This document shows positions 22,527 to 31,623 of a stretch of 64,000 nucleotides of DNA, piece after piece (position 1 is the stretch's first letter; the number at the start of each line of letters is the position of its first letter). The stretch spans positions 124,001 to 188,000 of the forward strand of contig NZ_FNRL01000008.1 in assembly GCF_900107795.1 (NCBI RefSeq), written 5' to 3'. Made by a program: the position numbers and the translations under genes. The stretch is from Chitinophaga terrae (ex Kim and Jung 2007) (GTDB lineage: Bacteria; Bacteroidota; Bacteroidia; Chitinophagales; Chitinophagaceae). The notes beneath the pieces are model-generated. The model made no database searches. It worked only from the letters and a program-made list of their open reading frames with translations, and was not told the DNA's origin.

Positions 22527-23792
22527 TTATATTTCTGCTTCCGGGGCAATGATGCCCGTTATTTCATGTGTATCCTCTTCTGGAACTGTTTCGTCGGGTA
22601 CCGGCAAGCACTCGTAGTAGGCCCGCAACAGGATAGCGCCAATTGCCGGTACGTTGAACCGCAGCTGTTGGATCGGCGAAAACAGGAAGGTCCAGATCAC
22701 GCCGATGGTCATCAACACGAGCACCGGGTAGAGCGCGGTGTCCGACGCCCTGGCCACCAGGTAGAATCCCATTTTCAGTAAAAAGATAAATACCAGCAGT
22801 ACGGCAATAAACCCACCCAGCCCGCAGTTTACCCAGGCCCCAAGTAAAATGGAGTGGCTGGGGATCAGGTGATCGGTAGATGTAGCCAGTTGTTCATTCA
22901 TCTCCTCGTTCTGGTACAGCAAGAGGATACGGTAGTATTTCAGGTTATCATCCTTTGCCCAGGAACCGTGGCCAAACCAGGGAGCATCGCTGATCGCCGC
23001 CAGTGCGGCAAAAGTTTCTCCACGGCCTGTCATAAGCAATTCCAGCGGATTGTACGGGTTGTCCAGCCGTTCCAGTTGTTCAGACGCATGTTCTCCGCCC
23101 AGCTCGTGGTTCAATACTGCATTAACATAACTTACATATGCAAACTGGAATACTAATAATCCTGCTATGCCAAACACCAGGAGGCGATCCCGCGTGAGGT
23201 ACATCCCGCTGTTAAAACAGTAGATGATAATGGCGCCAAGGAAGAACACCATCCCGGTTGACCGTGAATCTCTTGCAAAACAGAGCAGGCTATACGCCAG
23301 GAGTAAAGCCAGTACTGCTTTCCAGTGGCCGTTCCTGTATAGCAGGAATGACAGGATGTATACGCCATAGGATAAGATCGGCACCATCTTGAATTTGAAA
23401 TATGACATGTCAGTGTCGGCATTCTCGTCTGTCCATATAATATTTTTTATCAGGGTCATACATAGGAAGAAGAAAATAATCCTGTCATCTTTCAAAGTTT
23501 TAAACAGGAAGAGGAAAGAGAGAATAGACATGACAATGGCCGCCCATCCGCGCATGAAATTTTCGGAGGAGGTTTTTACAATAAACAGGTCTGTGATCAC
23601 CTGGCAGATAAACAAAGCTGTCAGCGCTCCAATGACTTTCCTGAACATAGGATAAGCCTTGAGATCGCGCCTGTCGAACACGAAGGGGGCAGACAGCAGC
23701 ACCATGATTTCGTTCAGCTTCAACTGCCCGACCAAGGCTACATTTACGCCGCTGAGCAAAGTATATAATGCTATCTTAAGCCGGGTGAGCAT
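22527..23792 (-). CDS. Wzy-like O-antigen/exopolysaccharide polymerase
   Basis: A 421-residue polytopic membrane protein with about ten hydrophobic helices, and a large loop after the eighth (about residues 225-320) that holds ERLDNPYNPLELLMTGRGETFAALAAI and DHLIPSHSILLGAWVNCGLGGF. The H-S/N-x-x-L pattern there is typical of the O-antigen ligase/polymerase (Wzy_C) family. In Wzx/Wzy pathways this enzyme joins flipped repeat units on the periplasmic face. Its start overlaps the preceding glycosyltransferase by 17 bases. Wzy proteins are poorly conserved, so the call rests on topology, loop motif and being the only candidate in the locus. Confidence 0.82.
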   Translation of the reverse strand: MLTRLKIALYTLLSGVNVALVGQLKLNEIMVLLSAPFVFDRRDLKAYPMFRKVIGALTALFICQVITDLFIVKTSSENFMRGWAAIVMSILSFLFLFKTLKDDRIIFFFLCMTLIKNIIWTDENADTDMSYFKFKMVPILSYGVYILSFLLYRNGHWKAVLALLLAYSLLCFARDSRSTGMVFFLGAIIIYCFNSGMYLTRDRLLVFGIAGLLVFQFAYVSYVNAVLNHELGGEHASEQLERLDNPYNPLELLMTGRGETFAALAAISDAPWFGHGSWAKDDNLKYYRILLLYQNEEMNEQLATSTDHLIPSHSILLGAWVNCGLGGFIAVLLVFIFLLKMGFYLVARASDTALYPVLVLMTIGVIWTFLFSPIQQLRFNVPAIGAILLRAYYECLPVPDETVPEEDTHEITGIIAPEAEI

Positions 23793-24939
23793 ATACTTGT
23801 ATTTTGCCGCGCACGGCGTAGTTAATGATCTGTTGCAAGCGGTGCCTGTTCACTTCCAGGCTGTATTCCCGCTGGAAGTCCTCCTGTAACAAAGCGCCGT
23901 TATCTGTGTCGCTGTCGAAATTCAGCAGTGATTGTTTAAAGTCCGATGGTTCATCGGCTATTATAAAGTGCTTACTCTTTACTCCTTCTACGCCTTTGCT
24001 GGTACTGATAATAGGAGTTCTGAGGGCCATGGCTTCGAGGCATTTTAACCGGGTGCCGCTGCCGTGTATGAGAGGGATGATAACTGCACTGGCAACGGAG
24101 ATATACCATTTCACGTCGTCTACTTTTCCAAAGGCTACTATGTTCTGGTATTCCTCTTTGCCGGTAATACTTTTCAAGGCTTCCTTCGATCCCCGTCCTA
24201 CCAGCCACAGGTCGTACCTGGCAGCCAGCTCTTTATCCCACACGTTTTCAATAAACCATTTCAGACCCGCAAAATTCATATATACGCCGAAGTTGGCGGT
24301 CATTACCAGTACCTGTTGTTGTTTTTTCCCGAACAGATGATAATCGCGCTGGTCAAGGAAATTAGGCACTGTAAATACTTTCCTTTCAGGCAGGAACCTG
24401 GTATGATAGGCGTGGTCATCATCACTGACCACCAACACCGCGTCGGCCTTATTGAAGTATAGCCGCTCATGCAGTTTTTCCATGCTGAACAATTGCAGCT
24501 TGCGGATCCTGTCGCGCAGGCTGGCCGACGGCAACTGCCAGGTGATCATCGGTTGTGCGTTATGCGTACCCAGGATCACGGGGATATGCCTCGATTTAAA
24601 GAAGGAAATGTAATGACCTACATAACCGTAATCGAGGAACGCCGCAGCTATGGGATAGTCCTGGCAGATCTTCCTGAAGATTTCCAGTACGGCCGGCGAC
24701 CGCTGGAAATATTGTTTACCGGTTATACGGGTGAGCAGGTCAAATTCCTTTGTTTCGTAAGTAAGAAAAGTAACGTTAGGGAGATGATGGGATTCCAGGT
24801 CTACATTTTCCACGTTCCGCACTACTGCAATTACCTCGTATCCAAGCTGCGACAAGGCCTTGATCAGGTAATAGCTCCTGATCCTCTCTCCTCCGTTCTG
24901 CGGAAAGGGCGAAATATCTGTAAAGAAAAGTATATGCAT
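23776..24939 (-). CDS. Family 4 glycosyltransferase
   Basis: A 387-residue GT-B glycosyltransferase. The N-terminus MHILFFTDISPFPQNGGERIRSYYLIKALSQLGYEV has the glycine loop that contacts the acceptor. The donor domain contains VVSDDDHAYHTRF, VLVMTANFGVYMNFAGLKWFIENVWDKEL and VIIPLIHGSGTRLKCLEAMALRTPIISTSKGVEG with the conserved E-A-M turn. This organisation is common in sulfated- or stalk-polysaccharide loci (PgaC/ExpC-like GT4 branch). It starts 1 base after the flippase stop and overlaps the polymerase by 17 bases. Confidence 0.86.
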   Translation of the reverse strand: MHILFFTDISPFPQNGGERIRSYYLIKALSQLGYEVIAVVRNVENVDLESHHLPNVTFLTYETKEFDLLTRITGKQYFQRSPAVLEIFRKICQDYPIAAAFLDYGYVGHYISFFKSRHIPVILGTHNAQPMITWQLPSASLRDRIRKLQLFSMEKLHERLYFNKADAVLVVSDDDHAYHTRFLPERKVFTVPNFLDQRDYHLFGKKQQQVLVMTANFGVYMNFAGLKWFIENVWDKELAARYDLWLVGRGSKEALKSITGKEEYQNIVAFGKVDDVKWYISVASAVIIPLIHGSGTRLKCLEAMALRTPIISTSKGVEGVKSKHFIIADEPSDFKQSLLNFDSDTDNGALLQEDFQREYSLEVNRHRLQQIINYAVRGKIQVYAHPA

Positions 24940-24940
24940 A

Positions 24941-26494
24941 TTAGTTTGCTTTTAGTACTATCAATCTTGCCTGCAGTTTTGAGAAGACGCGGCTGAATAG
25001 TTGTTCCATTTTGGTTATCTCTTCCGGTGTCAGTCCGATCAGCCGCACCCAGGTGATCATTGCCAGGACGCTTACCAGCGTGGTAACTCCCAATCGTATT
25101 ACTCCCTCCGTCATGAACCATTGCGGCGCCAATGCCAGCGTTGCGGATAACAGTACCGGCGCGATGGCGCGGATGATCACCTGTTTGATATACAGGAGGG
25201 GAGACAGGCCTGTAATTCTTTTTGCCGCTACGACCCGGTATATTCCACTCGCTACTTCTACCACGATGGCGCTGACAAGTACTGTGGAAGAAGCGCATCC
25301 TGCTTTTAGCAGCAACCACGCGATAGGCAGGTTCAACAGCACTATTGTGCTTACCACTACCTGGTATTTCCTTATTTTTCCTACTGATTGCACAGCTACC
25401 TGGATGCCGGCAGACAATTGGTTGATAAGCGTGGCAATAACAACCAACCGGCACATCACTACTGTATGCTCCGGCACCTGTTTGAGCCAGCATTTCAATA
25501 CAAAAGGCATTTCTATCAGCATGGGAATAGCAAAGAAGCTCAATAGGAAAAAGGAAAACTTGCTTGCGATCATGGAAAGACGGAGCATACGTGCCCGGTC
25601 GCCACTGCCTTCGCTTTTTATGATCTGCGGGTTCAATGCCCTTAACATCGTTACCGAGAAATAGCTTAACTGGGCGTTTACCTGGTTAGCGATGCCATAG
25701 GCTGCATTTACAATAGTTCCGAAGAATACATTCAGCAGTAATGCCAATCCCTGGTTGCGGGCAACTACACTGCCGGCGCCAAACATATTCCATCCTGCAT
25801 AGGCAAACATTTCCTTCAATAATTGCCGGTCGAAATACCGCCGGATGCCGATCCTGCTTTCCTCGTATTTCATGGAGCAATACACTTGCTTGAACAGCAG
25901 TATTAACACTGTGAGCAGCGCCATGAGCCCACCGTATACGATCAGTTTATCGTAACCGGTATATTGCAGGACTACGGCTATCAGCAATTTGCCCAGCGAT
26001 TCAACAACGCCCAGTATAGCTACCATTACCATGTTTTCCTGTGCTATCAGCGTAGCATCATAGGGCACAGATATGATAGTAAAGAAGGCGCTGACTATCA
26101 TAAACTGGAAAATCAACTTTGCAGCCATAGTACGGTCTGCCGGGTAATTCAATACATGATCGAACAGGTAGCTGCCGGATACTTCGAACAGCAGTACCAT
26201 AGCCAGTCCGAGTACCAGGTGCAGCAATACGCTGGCATTGAACACCAGCTTTAATTTGTGGCTGTCTTTGGTACCCAGATGGAACGACATATACCGTTGC
26301 GTGCTGATGGTCATAGCGATGTTCAGGAATGATAACATGGCAATCACACCGCTTACGAGATTGAATAACCCGTAGTCGGCCGCTCCCAGCATATTCAGCA
26401 CCAGCCTGGTGGCGAACAGCGAGATGAAAATGGTAATGAGCATTCGCCCATAAAGTGCGCCTGTATTTAATATCACCTTGTTTGCTACCTGCAT
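24941..26494 (-). CDS. Wzx-like oligosaccharide flippase
   Basis: A 517-residue polytopic membrane protein of the MOP superfamily with about 12-14 helices. It opens with ILNTGALYGRMLITIFISLFATRLVLNMLGAADYGLFNLVSGVIAMLSF, the family signature with the small-residue-rich first helix. Members flip undecaprenyl-linked repeat units across the inner membrane. It lies between gmd (10 bases away) and a GT4 gene (1 base), the usual place for wzx in a Wzx/Wzy cluster. A short acid-rich C-terminal tail follows the last helix. Confidence 0.88.
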   Translation of the reverse strand: MQVANKVILNTGALYGRMLITIFISLFATRLVLNMLGAADYGLFNLVSGVIAMLSFLNIAMTISTQRYMSFHLGTKDSHKLKLVFNASVLLHLVLGLAMVLLFEVSGSYLFDHVLNYPADRTMAAKLIFQFMIVSAFFTIISVPYDATLIAQENMVMVAILGVVESLGKLLIAVVLQYTGYDKLIVYGGLMALLTVLILLFKQVYCSMKYEESRIGIRRYFDRQLLKEMFAYAGWNMFGAGSVVARNQGLALLLNVFFGTIVNAAYGIANQVNAQLSYFSVTMLRALNPQIIKSEGSGDRARMLRLSMIASKFSFFLLSFFAIPMLIEMPFVLKCWLKQVPEHTVVMCRLVVIATLINQLSAGIQVAVQSVGKIRKYQVVVSTIVLLNLPIAWLLLKAGCASSTVLVSAIVVEVASGIYRVVAAKRITGLSPLLYIKQVIIRAIAPVLLSATLALAPQWFMTEGVIRLGVTTLVSVLAMITWVRLIGLTPEEITKMEQLFSRVFSKLQARLIVLKAN

Positions 26495-26504
26495 GACCGT
26501 TTGT

Positions 26505-27602
26505 TTACCCGATTAAGTGTTCCAGTTGTGTTACTTCTTTCTTTGCAAATAATTCTATGTCGCTGGCCATCATCTCCCTCACCAATGCCGGCAGGTCGTA
26601 AGCTGGTTCCCAGCCCAGTACTGTTTTCGATTTGGTAGGGTCGCCGATGAGCAGATCCACTTCGGTAGGGCGGAAGTAACGCGGATCAATAGCGACTACT
26701 TCTTTTCCTAACGGCAACGAATACGCTTCATTTGAGCAGGCGGTGACAATGCCTGTTTCTTCGACGCCATTTCCCTGGAAGGTGACGGTGATGCCCAGTT
26801 CCTCGAAAGCCATTCGAACAAATTCCCGAACGGTGGTAGTGATGCCGGTAGCGATTACATAATCGTCTGGCTGCTCCTGTTGCAGGATACGCCACATTGC
26901 TTCCACGTAATCTTTGGCATGCCCCCAGTCCCGCTGCGCATCCAGGTTTCCCAGGTACAGCTTATCCTGTAGCCCGAGTGCGATGGCGGCGGCGCCCCTG
27001 GTGATCTTGCGGGTCACAAATGTTTCGCCCCGCAGGGGGCTTTCATGATTAAACAGGATGCCATTGCAGGCATACATCCCATAAGCCTCCCGGTAGTTAA
27101 CCGTGATCCAGTAAGCATATAGCTTCGCTACTGCATAGGGGCTGCGGGGATAGAAAGGAGTAGTTTCGCGTTGCGGCACTTCCTGGACAAGACCGTATAG
27201 CTCCGAGGTGCTGGCCTGGTAGATACGGGTCTTTTTCTCCATCTTCAGTATACGTAATGCTTCCAGCAACCGCAGGGTACCGATACCGTCGGCATTGGCC
27301 GTATATTCCGGCGTGTCGAAGCTCACCCTGACGTGGCTCATGGCTGCCAGGTTATAAATTTCGTCGGGCTGCGTTTCCTGGATGATGCGGATCAGGTTGG
27401 TGCTGTCTGTCATATCACCATAGTGCAGGCGAAAGCGTATATTCTCGCTGTGCATATCCTGGTACAAATGGTCAATGCGCTCGGTATTGATCAGGGAAGC
27501 ACGACGTTTGACACCGTGTACCATATATCCTTTTTCCAGCAGCAGTTCTGCCAGGTAAGCTCCATCCTGGCCGGTAATACCTGTTATCAGGGCTACTTTC
27601 AT
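26505..27602 (-). CDS. gmd: GDP-mannose 4,6-dehydratase
   Basis: Converts GDP-D-mannose to GDP-4-keto-6-deoxy-D-mannose, the first step to GDP-L-fucose. The 365-residue protein is a short-chain dehydrogenase-type enzyme. The NADP-binding loop is [19 protein letters not shown], followed by the specific [16 protein letters not shown] segment, [28 protein letters not shown] with the catalytic Y-x-x-x-[18 protein letters not shown], and [15 protein letters not shown]. All are hallmark Gmd sequences. It works with Fcl and ManC of this locus. ATG at 27602, 51 bases after ugd. Confidence 0.97.
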   Translation of the reverse strand: MKVALITGITGQDGAYLAELLLEKGYMVHGVKRRASLINTERIDHLYQDMHSENIRFRLHYGDMTDSTNLIRIIQETQPDEIYNLAAMSHVRVSFDTPEYTANADGIGTLRLLEALRILKMEKKTRIYQASTSELYGLVQEVPQRETTPFYPRSPYAVAKLYAYWITVNYREAYGMYACNGILFNHESPLRGETFVTRKITRGAAAIALGLQDKLYLGNLDAQRDWGHAKDYVEAMWRILQQEQPDDYVIATGITTTVREFVRMAFEELGITVTFQGNGVEETGIVTACSNEAYSLPLGKEVVAIDPRYFRPTEVDLLIGDPTKSKTVLGWEPAYDLPALVREMMASDIELFAKKEVTQLEHLIG

Positions 27603-27653
27603 ATAATATTATTTAATGGTGATAGAAATAATGGTTGCAGGATTTAAAACCGG

Positions 27654-28997
27654 TCACTGTATCAGCGCGTTAACTGTATCAGTCGTTTTGCCAATGCCGT
27701 AATAAGTAAATCCGAGTTGAGTAAGTTGTACATTATCGTAGATGTTGCGGCCGTCGAACAGCAGCGGCGATTGCATAAGGCTTCGCAGCCGTTGCCAGTC
27801 CGGCATCCTGAAGGTGTTCCACTCTGTTGCCAGCAATACCGCTACGGCATTTTCGGCTGCGTTATACATATCTTCTGCGTAGGTGACACTGTTGCCCAGG
27901 TAACCGTGTGCCTCCTCCATAGCTACCGGGTCGTATACGCTTACAATGGCGCCGGCTTCCAGCAGGCTGTCTATCAGCACCAGCGATGGCGCTTCGCGCA
28001 TGTCGTCTGTATTGGGCTTGAATGAAAGTCCCCAGACCGCGAATTTTTTATTACGGATATCGCCATCAAAATGCCGGAGCACTTTCCCGAACAATAGTTT
28101 TTTCTGATCTTCATTTACAGCTTCCACCGCATCCAGAATCCGGAGCTGGTAGCCATATTCCCGGCCTGTTTGCATGAGCGCTTTTACATCTTTCGGAAAA
28201 CAGGAACCGCCATAGCCGATACCGGGGTAAAGAAAGTGTTTGCCTATCCTGGGATCGCTGCCAATGCCTTTTCTTACCTGGTTAATGTCGGCGCCTACCA
28301 GTCCGCATAGGTTAGCGATGTCGTTCATGTAGGATATCCTCGTGGCGAGCATGGCATTGGCCGCATATTTGGTCATCTCTGCCGATGCAATATCCATGAA
28401 CAGGATCGGGTGCCCGTTTAACAGGAAGGGGTGATATAACTGTTCAAGTGTTTGCCGGGCTTTGGCGGTATTAACGCCAACGACAATACGATCCGGTTTC
28501 ATAAAGTCGTTCACTGCGGCGCCTTCCTTCAGGAATTCAGGATTAGAGGCTACATCATAGTCCAGGATCCTTTGCCGGGCATCCAGGCTGTTTTTCACCG
28601 CCCTGTTCACCTGTGCGGCGGTACCAACAGGCACGGTGCTTTTGGTAACGATCACGAGGTAATGCTCCATAAGCTGTCCTATCTGGCTGGCTACCTGCAA
28701 GACGTATTGCAGATCTGCGCTGCCATCTTCTCCCGGGGGAGTTCCTACAGCAATGAACACCACTTCTGCACCGGGCAAGGCCGAGGCCAGGTCGGTTGTG
28801 AAAAACAGGCGGCCATCCTGCCGGTTGCGTTTTACGATTTCCAGCAAGCCAGGTTCGTAAATAGGCAGCACGTCGTTTTGCAAACGCTCGATCTTGGCGG
28901 TATTCACATCAACGCACACCACCTCTGTTCCTACTTCTGCCAGGCAGGCTCCCGTTACTAACCCAACATACCCGGTACCAACGATTACTATTTTCAT
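27654..28997 (-). CDS. ugd: UDP-glucose 6-dehydrogenase
   Basis: Oxidises UDP-glucose to UDP-glucuronate with two NAD+. The 447-residue protein has the N-terminal NAD domain (MKIVIVGTGYVGLVTGACLAEVG), the SNPEFLKEGAA segment, the catalytic cysteine in GIGYGGSCFPKDVKAL, and the C-terminal UDP-binding domain (AVWGLSFKPNTDDMREAP). This is the full UDP-glucose/GDP-mannose dehydrogenase plan. The NAD and active-site phrasing match UDP-glucose enzymes better than the GDP-mannose type. It supplies an acidic sugar for the polymer. 10 bases downstream of fcl. Confidence 0.94.
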   Translation of the reverse strand: MKIVIVGTGYVGLVTGACLAEVGTEVVCVDVNTAKIERLQNDVLPIYEPGLLEIVKRNRQDGRLFFTTDLASALPGAEVVFIAVGTPPGEDGSADLQYVLQVASQIGQLMEHYLVIVTKSTVPVGTAAQVNRAVKNSLDARQRILDYDVASNPEFLKEGAAVNDFMKPDRIVVGVNTAKARQTLEQLYHPFLLNGHPILFMDIASAEMTKYAANAMLATRISYMNDIANLCGLVGADINQVRKGIGSDPRIGKHFLYPGIGYGGSCFPKDVKALMQTGREYGYQLRILDAVEAVNEDQKKLLFGKVLRHFDGDIRNKKFAVWGLSFKPNTDDMREAPSLVLIDSLLEAGAIVSVYDPVAMEEAHGYLGNSVTYAEDMYNAAENAVAVLLATEWNTFRMPDWQRLRSLMQSPLLFDGRNIYDNVQLTQLGFTYYGIGKTTDTVNALIQ

Positions 28998-29007
28998 ACA
29001 ACTGCTA

Positions 29008-29952
29008 TTATGATTGTAATTTGAATTGATCCTGTTGCAGGAAATCCCTGTATGCCATTACCAGTCCTTCTTTCAGGCTGATGGAATGCTTCCACCCCAA
29101 CTGGTGCAGCCTGGATACATCCATCAGCTTGCGGGGCGTTCCATCCGGTTTGCTGGTATCAAATATCAATTCGCCTTCGTAGCAAACCACTTCCTTGATA
29201 TATTCTGCCAGTTGCCGGATGGTGAGATCTTCGCCTTTGCCGATGTTTACCGGTTCTTTCTCATTGTAATGCTGCATCAGGTATACGCAGGCATCTGCCA
29301 GGTCGTCGGCAAACAGGAATTCCCGTTTGGGCGTTCCCGTTCCCCATACTGTTACCGAAGGGCGGTTATTTACCTTCGCCTCGTGGAACCGCCGGATCAA
29401 TGCCGGCAGTACGTGCGCATTCTCCGGATGGTAATTATCGCCTATGCCGAAAAGATTGGTAGGCATCACGCTGATAAAGTTGCAGCCGTACTGGTCGCGG
29501 TATGCTTCGCATAATTTGATACCGGCGATCTTGGCGATGGCGTAGGGTTCATTGGTCTGTTCCAGCGATCCTGTCAGTAAGAAGCTCTCTTTGATCGGTT
29601 GCGGCGCCATACGGGGATAAATGCATGAACTGCCCAGGAATTGCAGTTTGGTGACCCCATGTTTCCAGGCGGCATGTATTACATTGGAGGCGATCATGAG
29701 ATTGTCGTACAGGAACTCGGCCCTGTAGGTGTTATTGGCGTGAATACCGCCTACTTTGGCAGCAGCCAGGAATACATAGGCGGGTTTTTCGGCTGCGAAA
29801 AAGGCATCTACTTCTTCCTGTTTGCGCAGGTCCAGGCTCCCCGAGCTGCGTGTAATAATGTTCTGATAACCTAAAGTTTCCAGTTTTCGTTTGATGGCGC
29901 CGCCCACCATGCCACGGTGACCGGCTATATAGATAGGATCATTTGCTTTCAT
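29008..29952 (-). CDS. fcl: GDP-L-fucose synthase
   Basis: An epimerase/reductase that turns GDP-4-keto-6-deoxy-mannose into GDP-L-fucose. The 314-residue protein has the NADP loop [59 protein letters not shown] (catalytic Ser/Cys region), [23 protein letters not shown] with Y-x-x-x-K, and [32 protein letters not shown], all diagnostic. It is placed between manC and ugd and acts after Gmd. Confidence 0.97.
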   Translation of the reverse strand: MKANDPIYIAGHRGMVGGAIKRKLETLGYQNIITRSSGSLDLRKQEEVDAFFAAEKPAYVFLAAAKVGGIHANNTYRAEFLYDNLMIASNVIHAAWKHGVTKLQFLGSSCIYPRMAPQPIKESFLLTGSLEQTNEPYAIAKIAGIKLCEAYRDQYGCNFISVMPTNLFGIGDNYHPENAHVLPALIRRFHEAKVNNRPSVTVWGTGTPKREFLFADDLADACVYLMQHYNEKEPVNIGKGEDLTIRQLAEYIKEVVCYEGELIFDTSKPDGTPRKLMDVSRLHQLGWKHSISLKEGLVMAYRDFLQQDQFKLQS

Positions 29953-29968
29953 ATGCTTCAGTTAATGT

Positions 29969-30991
29969 TTACAGGAGTTCCGGCCGGTTTTCCCTGACCC
30001 ATTGATGCAGTTGCCTGATATCCTGGCCATTGCCGCGTTTCATGATCAGGAGGGCGCTGTCGGTATTAACCACTACCATATTGTCTACTCCCACCAGGGC
30101 TACCAGTTTATCTTTCCCGATCACGATATTCTTATGCGGATCGCTTTCGATAAAGACGGCCTGGTGATTGCAATACTGATAGTGCCTTGAAAGCGCGTCT
30201 GCCAGCGCTTCGTAGCTGCCTACATCGCTCCAGTCCATTTGGGTGGGTACCACTTTTACGATATTGCTTTTTTCCAGTACGGCGTAGTCAATACTATCTG
30301 ACGGGATGGCTTCCATGGTTTCCCGGCTTAAAACGCCGGTGTTTTTCCATTCTGCAGCGGCAACGGCGGCAGCCTCATAAATGGCGGGTGCATGTTGCTG
30401 CAGTTCACGAAGTATTATGCCTGCTTTACAGCAGAAAATGCCGCTGTTCCACAGGAAGCCCCCGGCGGCGAGCATCGCTTCCGCCACTACGCGGTCGGGC
30501 TTTTCAACGAACCGGAGTACGTCGTGCCCGGAATAGCTGATGTAGCCAAACCCTGTTTCGGGATAAGTGGGTACCAGCCCGATAGTGACAACATAATTTC
30601 CTGCAGCCAGTATCCCGGCGGTCTCTATAGCCATGGCATATTTATCCGGCGTGCCGATAAGATGGTCGGCAGGTGTGATCAGCAGGATGGTTTCAGGATC
30701 TGTTGCAAAAGCGGCCAACGCAATGGCGGCGGCGGTATTGCGTCCTACCGGCTCTGCCAGGCAAACAGGATCGGAAGCGCCGGCCTGTTCCAGTTGTTCT
30801 TTAACCATTGCCGCCTGTTGTTCATTTACAATGGCCATTACCTTGTTGCAGGCAAAACGGTTTCGCCGGAAAGCCAGTTGAAGAAGGCTGTAACCGTCGA
30901 ACAAAGTTAGCATCTGTTTGGGCGTTTGCTGGTTTGATAAGGGCCATAGCCGGGTGCCGGAGCCTCCGCACAGAATAATATGCTGCATCAT
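29969..30991 (-). CDS. manC: Mannose-1-phosphate guanylyltransferase
   Basis: Makes GDP-mannose from GTP and mannose-1-phosphate. The 340-residue protein carries the nucleotidyltransferase signature ILCGGSGTRLWPLSNQQTPKQ, LLITPADHLI and the FVEKPD motif, and ends soon after the catalytic domain. It thus lacks the fused phosphomannose isomerase half of bifunctional ManC. No separate phosphomannomutase or isomerase gene is present in the locus, so those steps must come from elsewhere in the genome. Two in-frame ATGs (30991 and 30988) are both possible starts. 18 bases after upxY. Confidence 0.93.
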   Translation of the reverse strand: MMQHIILCGGSGTRLWPLSNQQTPKQMLTLFDGYSLLQLAFRRNRFACNKVMAIVNEQQAAMVKEQLEQAGASDPVCLAEPVGRNTAAAIALAAFATDPETILLITPADHLIGTPDKYAMAIETAGILAAGNYVVTIGLVPTYPETGFGYISYSGHDVLRFVEKPDRVVAEAMLAAGGFLWNSGIFCCKAGIILRELQQHAPAIYEAAAVAAAEWKNTGVLSRETMEAIPSDSIDYAVLEKSNIVKVVPTQMDWSDVGSYEALADALSRHYQYCNHQAVFIESDPHKNIVIGKDKLVALVGVDNMVVVNTDSALLIMKRGNGQDIRQLHQWVRENRPELL

Positions 30992-31009
30992 AAGGTTAAT
31001 TTGTTAGAT

Positions 31010-31516
31010 TCAATAATGATGTCCGTTTACTGTTATGCTTCCGCTGATCACTGCTATTTCTCTTGACGGTACTTTTGCTACGAGCATGCAACCGAGGCTG
31101 CTTAATTCCACTTTTACCCGGTTGCTGGCGAGTTGTATGATCTTGCCACGGGAAGAATCTGTTCTGTCGCTGCCGGCATTAATGGGAAATCTTTCTACCG
31201 ATACGTCTTCATAGTTGCGCAGGAAATGCTTTATCAGTGAAATTTCGTGATCGGGTATAATGGCAGGTTGTTCCAGCCAGTACACGAAGTTTACCACGTT
31301 TTCCGTTTCACGTACTACCCAGGTCCTGCTTTCGGGGATGCGGACGAACACATAAGAAGGGAAGAGTGGTGACTCTACCATCTTGCGGGCGCGTATTAAT
31401 TGTTTAACCGGGTAATAGTGTTCAACTTTTTTACGGGTGAACAAGTCAGCTACTTTTTTTTCGCATTTAGCCCTGGTATAAACCGCATACCAGGCTAATG
31501 GTTGAGCATTAAACAT
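31010..31516 (-). CDS. UpxY-type NusG-like antiterminator
   Basis: A 168-residue paralogue of NusG. It has an N-terminal NGN domain (AWYAVYTRAKCEKKVADLF, then HYYPVKQL, MVESPLFPSYVFVRI and WVVRETENVVNFVYW) and a short KOW-like C-terminal part (GKIIQLASNRVKVELSSLGCMLVAKVP). In Bacteroides, UpxY proteins bind RNA polymerase on their own capsule operon and prevent early termination. Here it is the third gene, after wza and wzc, with a 107-base gap in front that contains a small hairpin (CTGGG 31570-31574 / CCCAG 31584-31588). It probably keeps polymerase running through the following 17 genes. Confidence 0.88.
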   Translation of the reverse strand: MFNAQPLAWYAVYTRAKCEKKVADLFTRKKVEHYYPVKQLIRARKMVESPLFPSYVFVRIPESRTWVVRETENVVNFVYWLEQPAIIPDHEISLIKHFLRNYEDVSVERFPINAGSDRTDSSRGKIIQLASNRVKVELSSLGCMLVAKVPSREIAVISGSITVNGHHY

Positions 31517-31623
31517 AAGAGCCGTTTTTAAGGTGATCGGATAGTTCGTGTGGAAATTATAAGGGCAGGCTGGGCGTAATTCTCCCAGTGTTATATGAAA
31601 TGAGGCGACCTGATTTTTCTATT

